This document shows positions 36,542 to 46,447 of a stretch of 64,000 nt of DNA, piece after piece (position 1 is the stretch's first letter; every line of letters starts with the position of its first letter). The stretch comes from Pseudomonas taiwanensis (GTDB lineage: Bacteria > Pseudomonadota > Gammaproteobacteria > Pseudomonadales > Pseudomonadaceae). The stretch covers positions 62,001 to 126,000 of the forward strand of contig NZ_QJRF01000070.1 of the NCBI RefSeq assembly GCF_013393345.1. The letters run 5' to 3'. The translations under genes and the position numbers were made by a program. The notes under the pieces were generated by a model, which ran no database searches, was not told where the DNA came from, and was given only the letters and a program-made list of their open reading frames with translations.

Positions 36542-37702
36542 ATGAATACAGCCGTCAATCTCAATGTGGTGCATGAATCCGAAGCCCAGCGCCAGCACGC
36601 GCGGGTGAAGATCCCCGGCAAGATCCGCTACATCGCCCGTGGCGAGCGCTTCGAAGCGTCGCTGCTGGACGTCTCCGCCGGCGGTTTCGCCTTCACTGCC
36701 GGGCGCGCCGGCTCCAGCATCGGCGACCACCACAAGGGCCGCCTGATGTTCCAGATCGACGGCCTCAGCCTGGGCCTGGACGTAGAGTTCCAGGTGCGCG
36801 CCGTGGACACCCGCACCGAGCGCATTGGCTGTGTCTTCCATGGCCTTCAGCCGCGTGACATCGCCACCCTGCGCTACCTCATCAGCTCGCACCTCTCGGG
36901 CGAACTGGTCAGCGCCGGCGACCTGCTCAGCACCCTGCAGCGCGAGAACTTCACCAAGCCACGCAAAGGCGGTGCGGGCGGTGGCATGGGCCCCCTGGCG
37001 CGTCTCAAGGCGGTCGGCTTGAGTGCTGGCATCTTCGTCGTCGGTGTCGGGGCCTTCGGCTACATCCTCAATTCGCTGTACGGCCTGTACTTCGTCACCC
37101 ATGCCGACTCGGCCATGGTCGCGGTGCCTTCCATGCAGGTCACCATGCCCCGCGAAGGCACGGTGCAAAGCCTGGTTAGCCCAGACGCCAGCGTGGAGAA
37201 AGGCGCGCCCATCGCGTCCTTCAACGCCACCATGCTGGAGATGCTCAAGGGTCACCTGACCGACGACCAGCTCACCCCGAAGAACGTCGAAGAACTGTTC
37301 GGCAAGCAGATGAAGGGCACCCTCACCAGCCCCTGCAACTGCAAGATCGCCCGCCAGCTCGTGGCTGACGGCCAGTTCGCCAGCAAGGGCGACGTGATCT
37401 TCGAACTGGTGCCCCAGGACACCCAGGCCACCATCCAGGCGCGCTTCCCCTTCCGCCACATCGGCCAGGCCAAACCGGGTGCCCGCGTCACCTTCCAGGT
37501 GGCCGGCGAAGACCAGGCACGCCACGGCAAGATCCTCAGCAGCAGCCTGCATGACGGCACCATGTCCGCCGACATCCGCGCCACCATCCAGCCTGACGAG
37601 CCGCTGCCCAGCACCTTCGCCGGTCAGCCGGTGGAAGTCAGCATCGATCGTGGCCCGTCCCTCGATTGGCTGATCGACCGCGCCCTGGCCGCGGGCTTCT
37701 GA
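36542..37702 (+). CDS. alg44: Alginate polymerisation protein Alg44, PilZ c-di-GMP receptor
   Basis: A 386-aa protein with a cytoplasmic N-terminal PilZ domain, one TM (AGIFVVGVGAFGYILNSLYG) and a periplasmic membrane-fusion-like domain. PilZ residues are present: R17 and R21 in QRQHAR, and D43 and S45 in DVSAGG, the pattern that binds c-di-GMP and switches on Alg8. The C-terminal SIDRGPSLDWLIDRALAAGF matches P. aeruginosa. ATG 36542 (MNTAVNLNVV) is chosen by homology. An extended frame from 36509 overlapping alg8 is rejected. Confidence 0.96.
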   Translation: MNTAVNLNVVHESEAQRQHARVKIPGKIRYIARGERFEASLLDVSAGGFAFTAGRAGSSIGDHHKGRLMFQIDGLSLGLDVEFQVRAVDTRTERIGCVFHGLQPRDIATLRYLISSHLSGELVSAGDLLSTLQRENFTKPRKGGAGGGMGPLARLKAVGLSAGIFVVGVGAFGYILNSLYGLYFVTHADSAMVAVPSMQVTMPREGTVQSLVSPDASVEKGAPIASFNATMLEMLKGHLTDDQLTPKNVEELFGKQMKGTLTSPCNCKIARQLVADGQFASKGDVIFELVPQDTQATIQARFPFRHIGQAKPGARVTFQVAGEDQARHGKILSSSLHDGTMSADIRATIQPDEPLPSTFAGQPVEVSIDRGPSLDWLIDRALAAGF

Positions 37703-37715
37703 GGAGGGCGCAACC

Positions 37716-39077
37716 ATGGCCCATCACGCCACTCCCCTCCTGCTGCTGGCCGCGGCCGTCGCCCTGGCCGGCTGTGCCGGCCTGCCGGACGAACGCCTCG
37801 CCCACGAAGCCCTGAAGCGCGGTGACAGCTCCACCGCCGAGCAGAACTACCGCCAGCTGGCCGACCTCGGTTATGCCGACGCCGCAGTCGGCCTGGCCGA
37901 CCTGCAGGTGGCCAGCGGAGACCCGGCGCAACTGCAGAAGGCCGAGCAGACCTATCGCCAGGCCATCGACCAGTCGCCCCGTGCCAAGGCCCGTCTGGGC
38001 AAGCTGCTGGCGCGAAAGACCCAGCTGAGCCAGGCCGAACGCCAGGAAACCGCGCGGTTGCTGGAAGAGTCCTTCGAAGCCGGTGAGGAAAGCAGCCTGC
38101 TGCCGCTGGTGATGCTCTACCTGCAATACCCGCAGGACTTCCCCTCGGTGAACGTTCCGGCGCGCATCGCCAAATGGCGCGCCGAGGGTCACACCCAGGC
38201 GGAGCTGGCGCAGATCCTCTTCTATCGCACCCAGGGTTCCTACGATCAGCACCTCGGGGAGATCGAGCAGATCTGCACCCGCAACCTGGCGTTGGCCGAC
38301 GTCTGCTACGTCGAGCTGGCCACCGTCTACCAGAAGCAAGGCAATGCCGACGCCAAGGAGAAACTGCTGGAGCAACTGATGGCCGGCTACCGCGCCGGGC
38401 GCATTCCCGCCCAGCGCGTGGAATCGGTCGCGCTGGTCCTGGCCGACGCCGACATCGGCACGCCCGACGAAGGCAAGGCCAAGGAACTGCTCGAAGCGCT
38501 GGCACCCGCTTACCCCGCCGCCTGGGTGAGCCTGGCCAAGCTGATCTACGAATACCCGGAACAGGGCGATACCGAGCAACTGCTGGGCTACCTGGAGAAA
38601 GGCCGAGCCGCCTCCCAGCCCCGCGCCGAGCTGCTGCAAGGCCGCCTCTACTACGAAGGCAAGCTGGTGCCGCAGGACCCGAAGAAGGCCGAGGAGCACC
38701 TGCTCAAGGCCGCCGCCACCGAACCCACCGCCAACTACCTGCTGGGCCAGATCTACCTGCGGGGCTATCTGGGCGACATCGATCCGGACAAGGCCCTGGA
38801 CCACCTGCTCCGTGCCGCCCGCAGCGGCCAGATCAATGCCGACTTCGCCCTCGGCCAGATGTACGCCCAGGGCAAGGGTATCCAGCGCAACCTGGTCAAC
38901 GCGTTCGTTTTCAGCCAGCTGGCCTTGCCCAAGAACACGCCCCAGGCCCTCGAGCTGGCGCAAAGCGTCCAGCAGCAGTTGCCGCCGGCCGAACGTCCCC
39001 GCGCCGAACAACTGCTGCGTGAAGAACGCGCCGTGCGCGGCGCCGCAGCGCCCGACACGCAGATGAGCAGCCTATGA
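37716..39077 (+). CDS. algK: Alginate secretion lipoprotein AlgK
   Basis: A 453-aa outer-membrane lipoprotein scaffold of the alginate secretion complex. Signal peptide with lipobox ALAGC (Cys about residue 20) is followed by Sel1/TPR-like helical repeats, for example [20 protein letters not shown] and [20 protein letters not shown]. It partners AlgE for outer-membrane export and links to AlgX. ATG 37716 is preceded by GAGGAGGG. The spacer to algE carries a solo REP element, unusual inside this operon. Confidence 0.94.
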   Translation: MAHHATPLLLLAAAVALAGCAGLPDERLAHEALKRGDSSTAEQNYRQLADLGYADAAVGLADLQVASGDPAQLQKAEQTYRQAIDQSPRAKARLGKLLARKTQLSQAERQETARLLEESFEAGEESSLLPLVMLYLQYPQDFPSVNVPARIAKWRAEGHTQAELAQILFYRTQGSYDQHLGEIEQICTRNLALADVCYVELATVYQKQGNADAKEKLLEQLMAGYRAGRIPAQRVESVALVLADADIGTPDEGKAKELLEALAPAYPAAWVSLAKLIYEYPEQGDTEQLLGYLEKGRAASQPRAELLQGRLYYEGKLVPQDPKKAEEHLLKAAATEPTANYLLGQIYLRGYLGDIDPDKALDHLLRAARSGQINADFALGQMYAQGKGIQRNLVNAFVFSQLALPKNTPQALELAQSVQQQLPPAERPRAEQLLREERAVRGAAAPDTQMSSL

Positions 39078-39097
39078 ATCCCCCTCCGCAGCTCCCG

Positions 39098-39128
39098 GTA
39101 GGTTGGGCAGAGCGCAGCGAAGCCCAAC
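39098..39128 (+). repeat. Solo REP element between algK and algE
   Basis: GTAGGTTGGGCAGAGCGCAG with the ending GCCCAAC is the same family as the tandem array at 14749-15716, here within the alginate mRNA. It can form a GTTGGGC / GCCCAAC stem 20 nt after the algK stop and 40 nt before the algE start. Confidence 0.9.
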
Positions 39129-39168
39129 AGCGAAGTACGGCCCGCGGAACAAGAGAGATGAGAAACGC

Positions 39169-40614
39169 ATGAACAAGAATCCCTGGATCAAGGCTGGCCT
39201 TGGTCTGTCCCTGCTGGCCGCAAGCATCGCCCACGCCGCAGAGACCCACGACAAGAACTTCGGCCTGGACGTGAAGATCACCGCCCAATCCGAAGATGAT
39301 CGCGACCTCGGCACCCGCGACGGCGGTGACGTCAACGGCATCGGTCTCGACCTGCGCCCCTGGGTCTACGGCGAACGCGGCGAATGGAGCGCCTTCGCCA
39401 TGGGCCAGGCGGTCACCGCCACCGATATCGTCGAAACCGACACCCTGGAATCCAACGACATCGAAGCCGATGCCGCCCAGCGCAACAACGGACGCGAACC
39501 GGACAAGAGCTACCTCGCCATGCGCGAGTTCTGGATCGATTACGGCGGCCTCACCGCCTACCCCGGCGAGCACCTGCGCTTCGGTCGCCAGCGTGTACGC
39601 AGCGAAGAAGGCACCTGGTGGGATACCAACATCGAAGCGCTGCGCTGGAGCTTCGACACCACCCTGCTTCGCGCCCATGCTGGCGTCGCCGAGCGCTTCA
39701 GCGAATACCGCACCGACATCGACGAACTGGCGCCGGAAGACGAGGACCGCCAGCACTTCTTCGGCGACATCTCCACGCAATGGCGCCCGGGTCACTGGGT
39801 CGGCGCCAAGCTGCACCACAGTCGCGACAACGGCGACCTGCCCAACGTCGGCGAGGAAGTGGATGAGCTCGACAAGCGCACCACCGGCGACCTGACCTGG
39901 CTGGGCCTGGAAGCCGACGGTGGCTTCTTCGACCGCCGCTCCACCCTGCCGCTGAACTACTGGGCGCAGGCCACCTGGCTGACCGGCGACGTGGACGAAC
40001 TGCAGCAGTCGACCCTGGGCAACCAGAACTTCGCCAACGGCAGCCGCAATGTCGATGTCGACGCCTGGGCGGTGGACCTCGGCCTGCGCTGGAACATCGA
40101 TGACCAATGGAAGGTCGGCGGCGCCTATGCCCGTGGCAGCGGTGGCGGCGACGACGACAGCTCGGAGCAGTTCCGCCAGACCGGTCTGGAGAGCAACCGC
40201 TCCAACTTCACCGGCACCGAAGCCCGCATGCACCGCTTCGGTGAAGCCTTCCGGGGCGAGCTGAGCAACCTCCAGGTGGCCACCGCCTTCACCTCCTGGC
40301 AGATGGGCGAGGACTACGACGCAAGCGTCGTCTACCACCGTTTCTGGCGCGTGGACGACAACCAGGACGTGGGCCAGAGCGGAATCATCGCTCCCCTGGA
40401 AGACGGCGAGAAAGACATCGGCCAGGAGATGGACCTGGTGGTCACCCGCTACTTCAAGCAGGGCCTCCTGCCGGCCTCGATGGCCGAGCACCTGGACGAG
40501 CGCTCCGCCCTCGTGCGCTTCCGTGGCGGCGTGTTCAAGCCGGGCGATGCCTATGCCAGCGGCACCGACTCGCTCATGCATCGCGCCTTCGTCGACTTCA
40601 TCTGGCGCTTCTGA
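39169..40614 (+). CDS. algE: Alginate outer-membrane porin AlgE
   Basis: A 481-aa beta-barrel porin through which alginate leaves the cell. Signal peptide [18 protein letters not shown] (cleavage about residue 22) is followed by alternating amphipathic strands rich in aromatic and charged residues. The C-terminus is FVDFIWRF, the terminal-Phe signature of outer-membrane barrels. ATG 39169 ([10 protein letters not shown]) replaces a longer in-frame start at 39103 that would read through the solo REP element. Length agrees with P. aeruginosa AlgE (18-stranded). Confidence 0.95.
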   Translation: MNKNPWIKAGLGLSLLAASIAHAAETHDKNFGLDVKITAQSEDDRDLGTRDGGDVNGIGLDLRPWVYGERGEWSAFAMGQAVTATDIVETDTLESNDIEADAAQRNNGREPDKSYLAMREFWIDYGGLTAYPGEHLRFGRQRVRSEEGTWWDTNIEALRWSFDTTLLRAHAGVAERFSEYRTDIDELAPEDEDRQHFFGDISTQWRPGHWVGAKLHHSRDNGDLPNVGEEVDELDKRTTGDLTWLGLEADGGFFDRRSTLPLNYWAQATWLTGDVDELQQSTLGNQNFANGSRNVDVDAWAVDLGLRWNIDDQWKVGGAYARGSGGGDDDSSEQFRQTGLESNRSNFTGTEARMHRFGEAFRGELSNLQVATAFTSWQMGEDYDASVVYHRFWRVDDNQDVGQSGIIAPLEDGEKDIGQEMDLVVTRYFKQGLLPASMAEHLDERSALVRFRGGVFKPGDAYASGTDSLMHRAFVDFIWRF

Positions 40615-40643
40615 TGGACATCCGGCGCAAGGGAGGAACAGTC

Positions 40644-42203
40644 ATGAAACGTGGCATGGGAACCACGCTGCTGGCAGGCGGCGTCGTGCTCGGCGCCCTG
40701 CAGTTCGCCGCACCCTGGGTCCAGGGTGCAGAACTGACCCAGGAACTGAAGCCGATCAAGAACTACACGGTGTCCACTGCGCCGGTGGAGCAACTGCATC
40801 TGGATACACCCAAGGCGCCAGACCTGTCCGGCTACACCGCCGCCGCCGTGGACGCGAAGATCGATCGTTCAATCCGCGGCAAGGTGGCGGTCAGGCGCAT
40901 GCTCCAGCAGGACTCGCTGAAGGACTTCATCGGCGGTGACGAGCGCCTGCGCGAGTGGGTGAAACGTCAGCAGAGCATGCCGCAGGCGATCTTCGTCGAA
41001 GGTGGCTACGTGACCCCGGCGGACCTGGCCAAGGCACTGCCCGACAGCCAGTTCAGCGAAACCGAGCCGGGCGTGTACCTCGCCCGCTTGCCAATCGTGG
41101 TGGCCCAGGGGGCGAGCCTGCAGATCGGCAAGGAGACCCGGGAATTCCGCCTGTCCCAGGAGCGCGGCGCGTTCCTGGTCAACGACGGCAAGCTGTTCAT
41201 CACCGGCACCCAGCTCACCGCCTGGAACGAAAAGAACAAGTCCCCGGCCTGGTTCCAGAAGCCCGAGGAATTCCGTCCGTTCCTGGTGTCCTGGGGTGGC
41301 AGCGAGCTGTACATCGTCGGCAGCAAGGTCACCAGCCTCGGCTACGACAACTCCAAGTCCTACGGCGTCTCCATCACCCAGTACACGCCGGGCCAGGCCA
41401 AGCGCCTGAAACGCCCTGCGCCCACCGGCTGGCTGCTGGATTCCGAGTTCGTCGACCACTGGTACGGCTTCTACTGCTTCGAAGCGGAGAACGTGGTCAT
41501 CAAGGGCAATACCTACCGCGACAACATCGTCTACGGCATCGACCCGCACGACCGCTCGAACGGTCTGATCATCGCCCACAACACCGTCTTCGGGACCAAG
41601 AAGAAGCACGGCATCATCATTTCCCGTGAGGTGGACGACAGCTGGATCATCAATAACAAGAGCTACGACAACAAGCTCTCCGGCATCGTGATCGACCGTA
41701 ACTCGGTGAACAATCTCGTGGCCTGGAACGAGGTGTACCAGAACCACTCCGACGGCATCACCATCTACGAAAGCTCCAACAACCTGCTCTGGGGCAACAA
41801 GATCCTCAGCAACCAGCGCCACGGCATTCGCGTGCGCAACAGCGTGAACATCCGCCTGTACGAGAACCTCTCCGCGGCCAACGGCCTGACCGGCGTGTAT
41901 GGCCACATCAAGGACCTCTCCAACACCGACCGCAACATCAAGCTCGACCCCTTCGACACCAAGGTCTCGCTGATCCTGGTCGGCGGAAAGCTCGCCGGAA
42001 ACGGCTCCAGCCCCCTGTCCATCGACTCGCCCCTATCGGTTGAGCTGTACCGCGTCGAGCTGCTCGCCCCGAGCAAATCCACCGGTATCAGCTTCGCCGG
42101 CATCCTCGGCGAAAAGCAGGACGAGATCCTCGACCTGATGGTGCGCCGCAAGCAAGCGGTGCTGATCGACCCCGTCGAAACCCAGGCCGAACTCCAGGAT
42201 TGA
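40644..42203 (+). CDS. algG: Mannuronan C-5 epimerase AlgG
   Basis: AlgG converts polymer mannuronate to guluronate in the periplasm and belongs to the export complex. The 519-aa protein has a signal peptide (about residues 1-28), an N-terminal region and a right-handed beta-helix. The helix includes GIDPHDRSNGLIIAHN, where DPHD (300-303) is the catalytic motif, then repeated NN/GI turns. ATG 40644 lies behind GGGAGGAAC; the in-frame start at 40614 overlaps algE and is rejected. Confidence 0.96.
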   Translation: MKRGMGTTLLAGGVVLGALQFAAPWVQGAELTQELKPIKNYTVSTAPVEQLHLDTPKAPDLSGYTAAAVDAKIDRSIRGKVAVRRMLQQDSLKDFIGGDERLREWVKRQQSMPQAIFVEGGYVTPADLAKALPDSQFSETEPGVYLARLPIVVAQGASLQIGKETREFRLSQERGAFLVNDGKLFITGTQLTAWNEKNKSPAWFQKPEEFRPFLVSWGGSELYIVGSKVTSLGYDNSKSYGVSITQYTPGQAKRLKRPAPTGWLLDSEFVDHWYGFYCFEAENVVIKGNTYRDNIVYGIDPHDRSNGLIIAHNTVFGTKKKHGIIISREVDDSWIINNKSYDNKLSGIVIDRNSVNNLVAWNEVYQNHSDGITIYESSNNLLWGNKILSNQRHGIRVRNSVNIRLYENLSAANGLTGVYGHIKDLSNTDRNIKLDPFDTKVSLILVGGKLAGNGSSPLSIDSPLSVELYRVELLAPSKSTGISFAGILGEKQDEILDLMVRRKQAVLIDPVETQAELQD

Positions 42204-42214
42204 GGTACCCGATC

Positions 42215-43639
42215 ATGCCCAGAATTTCCCGCAAATGGTTCATCCCTTCGGCCCTGGCAGCCGCCCTGCTGGCTTCTGCCCAGGGTGCGCACGCCGCGCC
42301 CGAGTTCAGCGTGCAACGCACGGGGCCGCTCTGCGCCGCGGCGCAGAATCCGGCCAACTACAACACCAAGTACCTGAGCTTCTTCACCACCCTGGTGCAG
42401 GGTGAGGGCGACTGGCTGTTCCGGACCCAGTACGACCTGCGTACCGATTTCGGCACCACACCCTTCGGCTGGAGCCAGTTGAAGCGCCTGCGCGACGCGC
42501 TCAAGGCCAAGGGAGTCGAGCTGATGGTGGTCTACCAGCCCACCCGAGGCCTGGTGAACCGCGAGAAGCTCACGCCCGAAGAGAAGGCCCACTTCAACTA
42601 CGAACTGGCGAAGAAGAACTACCTGGCTGCCGTCGACCATTTCCGCAAGGCTGGCATCTGGGTCACCGACCTGTCGCCACTCTTCGATGAGAAAGGCGTT
42701 GGCACCGACTACTACTTCAAGGCCGACCACCACTGGACGCCGGCCGGTGCGGACCGCACCGCCAAGCTTGTCGCCGAGACCCTGAACCAGATTCCCGGCT
42801 TCAGCGACATTCCGAAGAAGGACTACCAGAGCAAGGTGGTGGGCCTGCTGCCCAAGGCCGGTACCCTGCACAAGACTGCCGCCCAGTTCTGCGGCAACGG
42901 CTATGCCACCCAGTACGTCGACCGCTACGAAACCGAGGCGGCGGGCGATGGCGGCGACAGCCTGTTCGGCGACGAATCCAACCCCAAGGTCACCCTGGTG
43001 GGCACCAGTAACAGCGGTCCGGCCTACAACTTCGCCGGTTTCCTGCAGCAGCACACCGGTGCCGAGGTGCTCAACATGGCCGTCAGTGGCGGCGGTTTCG
43101 AAAGCGCCCTGATGCAGTACATGAGCAGCCCGGAATTCCATCAGAACCCGCCCAAGGTCCTGGTCTGGGAATTCGCCACCCACTACGACATGGCCGAAGC
43201 GAGCTTCTACCGCCAGGCCGTGCCCATGGTGAACAACGGCTGCGAAGGCCGGCCGGCGGTGTTGAAGAACAAGGTCAAGCTCAAGCCTGGCGCCAACGAG
43301 GTGCTGGTCAATGGCAAGGGCGCACCACTGCGCGACCTGCGCGGCGGCGATTACCAGGTGGACCTGCGCCTCAGCGATCCGTCCATCCACGACCTCAAGA
43401 CCACCATCTGGTACCTCAACGGCCGCCGCGAGAACTTCAAGCTGGAACAGAGCGACCGCATCGATACCGGTGGTCGTTACGCCTTCGAGCTGCGCAACGA
43501 GCCCGATTGGGCCGACCTGAACATGCTCGCCCTGGAAATCCACAGCCCCGAGCAGATGCCCCAGGACCTCAGCGTCGAGGTCAGCGTCTGCGCACGCCCT
43601 GGCAAGGGCGGGGACAACCTCACGGCGAAGGCCGAGTGA
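42215..43639 (+). CDS. algX: Alginate O-acetyltransferase AlgX
   Basis: A 474-aa periplasmic protein with a signal peptide ([17 protein letters not shown]), an SGNH-hydrolase-like acetyltransferase domain and a C-terminal carbohydrate-binding module. Catalytic residues are visible as D171 and H173 in [11 protein letters not shown] and a serine in [15 protein letters not shown] (about 265). AlgX acetylates mannuronate and ties the machinery to AlgK. ATG 42215 is used; a TTG fifteen nt upstream overlapping algG is possible but unnecessary. Spacing within the operon is tight. Confidence 0.95.
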   Translation: MPRISRKWFIPSALAAALLASAQGAHAAPEFSVQRTGPLCAAAQNPANYNTKYLSFFTTLVQGEGDWLFRTQYDLRTDFGTTPFGWSQLKRLRDALKAKGVELMVVYQPTRGLVNREKLTPEEKAHFNYELAKKNYLAAVDHFRKAGIWVTDLSPLFDEKGVGTDYYFKADHHWTPAGADRTAKLVAETLNQIPGFSDIPKKDYQSKVVGLLPKAGTLHKTAAQFCGNGYATQYVDRYETEAAGDGGDSLFGDESNPKVTLVGTSNSGPAYNFAGFLQQHTGAEVLNMAVSGGGFESALMQYMSSPEFHQNPPKVLVWEFATHYDMAEASFYRQAVPMVNNGCEGRPAVLKNKVKLKPGANEVLVNGKGAPLRDLRGGDYQVDLRLSDPSIHDLKTTIWYLNGRRENFKLEQSDRIDTGGRYAFELRNEPDWADLNMLALEIHSPEQMPQDLSVEVSVCARPGKGGDNLTAKAE

Positions 43640-43653
43640 GGAAGGAGGTACCC

Positions 43654-44751
43654 ATGACCACCCGACCCTGGCTGATCGCTCCGCTGCTCGCAGGCATCCT
43701 GCTCGCCGCACAGGGCCACGCCGCAGACCTGGTGCCGCCCAGGGGCTACTACGCCCCTGTGGATATCGACGCCAAGTCCGCCGGCACTTGCAAGGCGCCG
43801 CCCGCGCCCTACACCGCCAAGCTGGAGTTCCGCAGCAAGTACGAGGGCTCCGACAAGGCCCGCGCCACCCTCAACCCAAACGCGGAAAAGGCCTTTCGCG
43901 AGAAGACCGCCGACATCACCGAGATGGAGCGCGGCGTCAGCAAGATGGTCATGGAGTACATGCGCAAGGGCCAGCGCACGCAGCTCGAATGCTCTCTGCA
44001 ATGGCTGGGCAGTTGGGCCCAGGCCAATGCGCTGCTGAGCCCGCAGTACAACCACACCGGCAAGTCGATGCGCAAATGGGCACTGGGCAGCATGGCCTCG
44101 GCCTACTTGCGCCTGAAGTTCTCCGAGTCGCAGCCGCTGGCGCCCTACCGCGCCCAGACCCAGGTGATCGAATCCTGGTTCTCGCGCCTGGCCGACCAGG
44201 TCGTCCACGACTGGAGCGACCTGCCGCTGAAGAAGATCAACAACCACTCCTACTGGGCCGCCTGGTCGGTGATGGCCACCGCTGTGGCGACCAACCGCGA
44301 GGACCTCTTCGACTGGTCGGTGGCGCAGTATCGCGTGGCAGCTGGCCAGGTGGATCAGAACGGTTTCCTGCCCAACGAACTCAAGCGCAAGCAACGCGCC
44401 CTCGCCTACCACAACTACAGCCTGCCGCCGCTGGCGATGATCGCGGCGTTCGCCCAGGCCAACGACGTGGACCTGCGCCAAACGAACGACAGCGCCCTGC
44501 GCCGCCTCGGCGAGAAGGTGATCGCCGGCGTGGATGACCAGGACGCCTTCGATGAAAAGACCGGTGACGACCAGGACATGAGCGAGCTGAAGAAGCACGA
44601 CAAGTTCTCCTGGCTCGAGCCCTGGTGCTCGCTCTATTCCTGCTCGGCCAAGACCCTCGCATGGAAGGACGAAATGGGCCCCTACAAGACCTTCCGCCTC
44701 GGCGGGGATGTGACCCAGGTGTTCCATCCGAAGAAGAAAGGAGAGAGCTAA
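43654..44751 (+). CDS. algL: Poly(beta-D-mannuronate) lyase
   Basis: A 365-aa periplasmic alginate lyase of polysaccharide lyase family 5, which clears misdirected polymer during synthesis. Signal peptide ([16 protein letters not shown], cleavage near residue 24) is followed by an alpha/alpha-barrel domain. The [13 protein letters not shown] segment carries the catalytic His and the later [13 protein letters not shown] carries a conserved Tyr. ATG 43654 follows GAAGGAGGTACCC, an excellent ribosome site. The next gene, algI, is 190 nt away, the longest gap in the operon. Confidence 0.95.
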   Translation: MTTRPWLIAPLLAGILLAAQGHAADLVPPRGYYAPVDIDAKSAGTCKAPPAPYTAKLEFRSKYEGSDKARATLNPNAEKAFREKTADITEMERGVSKMVMEYMRKGQRTQLECSLQWLGSWAQANALLSPQYNHTGKSMRKWALGSMASAYLRLKFSESQPLAPYRAQTQVIESWFSRLADQVVHDWSDLPLKKINNHSYWAAWSVMATAVATNREDLFDWSVAQYRVAAGQVDQNGFLPNELKRKQRALAYHNYSLPPLAMIAAFAQANDVDLRQTNDSALRRLGEKVIAGVDDQDAFDEKTGDDQDMSELKKHDKFSWLEPWCSLYSCSAKTLAWKDEMGPYKTFRLGGDVTQVFHPKKKGES

Positions 44752-44764
44752 ACCCACGCTCGGA

Positions 44765-44885
44765 TAGCCCCGTCTCCCCCTGGGAGAGGGTTGGGGTAAG
44801 GGTGGACGGACTCCGCGCGGAGCTCAGTAACCCTCATCCGAACGCGGCCCGCCCCGGCCCCTCTCCCAAAGGGAGAGGGGAGAAA
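44765..44885. repeat. Dispersed GGGAGAGGG palindromes between algL and algI
   Basis: CCCTGGGAGAGGGTTGGGGT near 44779 and CCCCTCTCCC-AAA-GGGAGAGGGG near 44859-44881 are members of the family found in the 27.2-27.8 kb array and at 55761-55781. They occupy most of the 190-nt algL-algI spacer. Confidence 0.75.
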
Positions 44886-44941
44886 TACGCCCCCGCCCTC
44901 GCAGGCGGGACTGAAATCAAACGTTCACTGGAGAGACTCGG

Positions 44942-46435
44942 ATGGTCTTTTCTTCCAACGTGTTCCTGTTCCTGTTCCTGCCGATCTTCCTCGGCTTGTA
45001 CTACCTGGTCGGGACACGCTATCGAAACCTGCTGTTGCTGGTCGCCAGCTACATCTTCTATGCCTGGTGGCGCATCGACTTCCTGGTGCTGTTCGCCGCC
45101 GTAACGGTCTTCAACTACTGGATCGGCCTGCGCATCGGTGCGGCCGGAGTGCGCACGAAAACGGCGCAGAAATGGCTGCTCCTCGGCGTGGTGGTGGACC
45201 TTTGCGTCCTCGGCTACTTCAAGTACGCCAACTTCGGTGTCGACAGCCTCAACGCGATCATCACCTCGTTCGGCATGGAGCCCTTCGTGCTCACGCACAT
45301 CCTGCTGCCGATCGGGATCTCGTTCTACGTCTTCGAATCCATCAGCTACATCATCGACGTGTACCGCGGCGACACGCCGGCCACGCGCAACCTGGTGGAC
45401 TTCGCGGCCTTCGTGGCGATCTTCCCTCACCTGATCGCCGGCCCGGTGCTGCGTTTCAAGGACCTGGTGGACCAGTTCAATCACCGCACCCACACGGTGG
45501 ACAAGTTCGCCGAGGGCTGCACGCGCTTCATGCAGGGCTTCATCAAGAAGGTCTTCATCGCCGACAGCATCGCGCCCATCGCCGACCACTGCTTCGCCCT
45601 CTCCGATCCCACCACGGGCGACGCCTGGCTCGGTGCGCTGGCCTATACCGCGCAGCTGTACTTCGACTTTTCCGGCTACAGCGACATGGCCATCGGCCTC
45701 GGCCTGATGATGGGCTTCCGCTTCATGGAGAACTTCAACCAGCCCTACATCAGCCAGTCCATCACCGAGTTCTGGCGGCGCTGGCACATCAGCCTCTCCA
45801 CCTGGCTGCGCGACTACCTGTACATCAGCCTGGGCGGTAACCGTGGCACCACCTTCCAGACCTACCGCAACCTGTTCCTCACCATGTTGCTGGGTGGCCT
45901 GTGGCACGGCGCCAACTTCACCTACATCATCTGGGGCGCCTGGCACGGTGCCTGGCTGGCCATCGAGCGCGCGTTGGGCGTGAACGCCGCGCCACGGGCG
46001 ATCAACCCGCTGAAATGGGTCTTCACCTTCCTGCTGGTGGTAATCGGCTGGGTGATCTTCCGTGCCGAAAACCTGGACGTTGCCTGGCGCATGTACGCCG
46101 CCATGTTCAGCTTCGGTGACTGGCAGCTTTCCGAGCTCAACCGCGCCCAGCTCACCAGCCTGCAGATCGCCACCCTGCTGCTGGCCTACGTGGTGCTGGT
46201 CATCTGCGGTATCCGCCAGTTCTACGCCCAGCCCCTGGCCGGCGCGCCGAAGGCCAAGGCCCGTGAAGAAGACGACGGCATCACCATCAATGCCGACGGC
46301 AGCGCTGCCCTGCCCCGTGCTCGCGTGCAGATCGGCGCCCTGGCCTTCCACGCTGCCGTACTCCTGCTGTTCGCCGCCTCGGTGCTGAAACTCTCGGCGC
46401 AGAGCTTCTCGCCCTTCCTGTACTTCCAGTTCTGA
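44942..46435 (+). CDS. algI: Membrane-bound O-acyltransferase AlgI
   Basis: A 497-aa polytopic inner-membrane protein of the MBOAT family that moves acetyl groups to the periplasm for alginate acetylation. It starts MVFSSNVFLFLFLPIF. It contains the MBOAT segments TEFWRRWHISLSTWLRDYLY and MLLGGLWHGANFTYIIWGAWHG, the latter with the catalytic histidine. ATG 44942 follows TGGAGAGACTCGG. It acts with AlgJ, AlgF and AlgX. Confidence 0.96.
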   Translation: MVFSSNVFLFLFLPIFLGLYYLVGTRYRNLLLLVASYIFYAWWRIDFLVLFAAVTVFNYWIGLRIGAAGVRTKTAQKWLLLGVVVDLCVLGYFKYANFGVDSLNAIITSFGMEPFVLTHILLPIGISFYVFESISYIIDVYRGDTPATRNLVDFAAFVAIFPHLIAGPVLRFKDLVDQFNHRTHTVDKFAEGCTRFMQGFIKKVFIADSIAPIADHCFALSDPTTGDAWLGALAYTAQLYFDFSGYSDMAIGLGLMMGFRFMENFNQPYISQSITEFWRRWHISLSTWLRDYLYISLGGNRGTTFQTYRNLFLTMLLGGLWHGANFTYIIWGAWHGAWLAIERALGVNAAPRAINPLKWVFTFLLVVIGWVIFRAENLDVAWRMYAAMFSFGDWQLSELNRAQLTSLQIATLLLAYVVLVICGIRQFYAQPLAGAPKAKAREEDDGITINADGSAALPRARVQIGALAFHAAVLLLFAASVLKLSAQSFSPFLYFQF

Positions 46436-46447
46436 GTGGAACCGACC

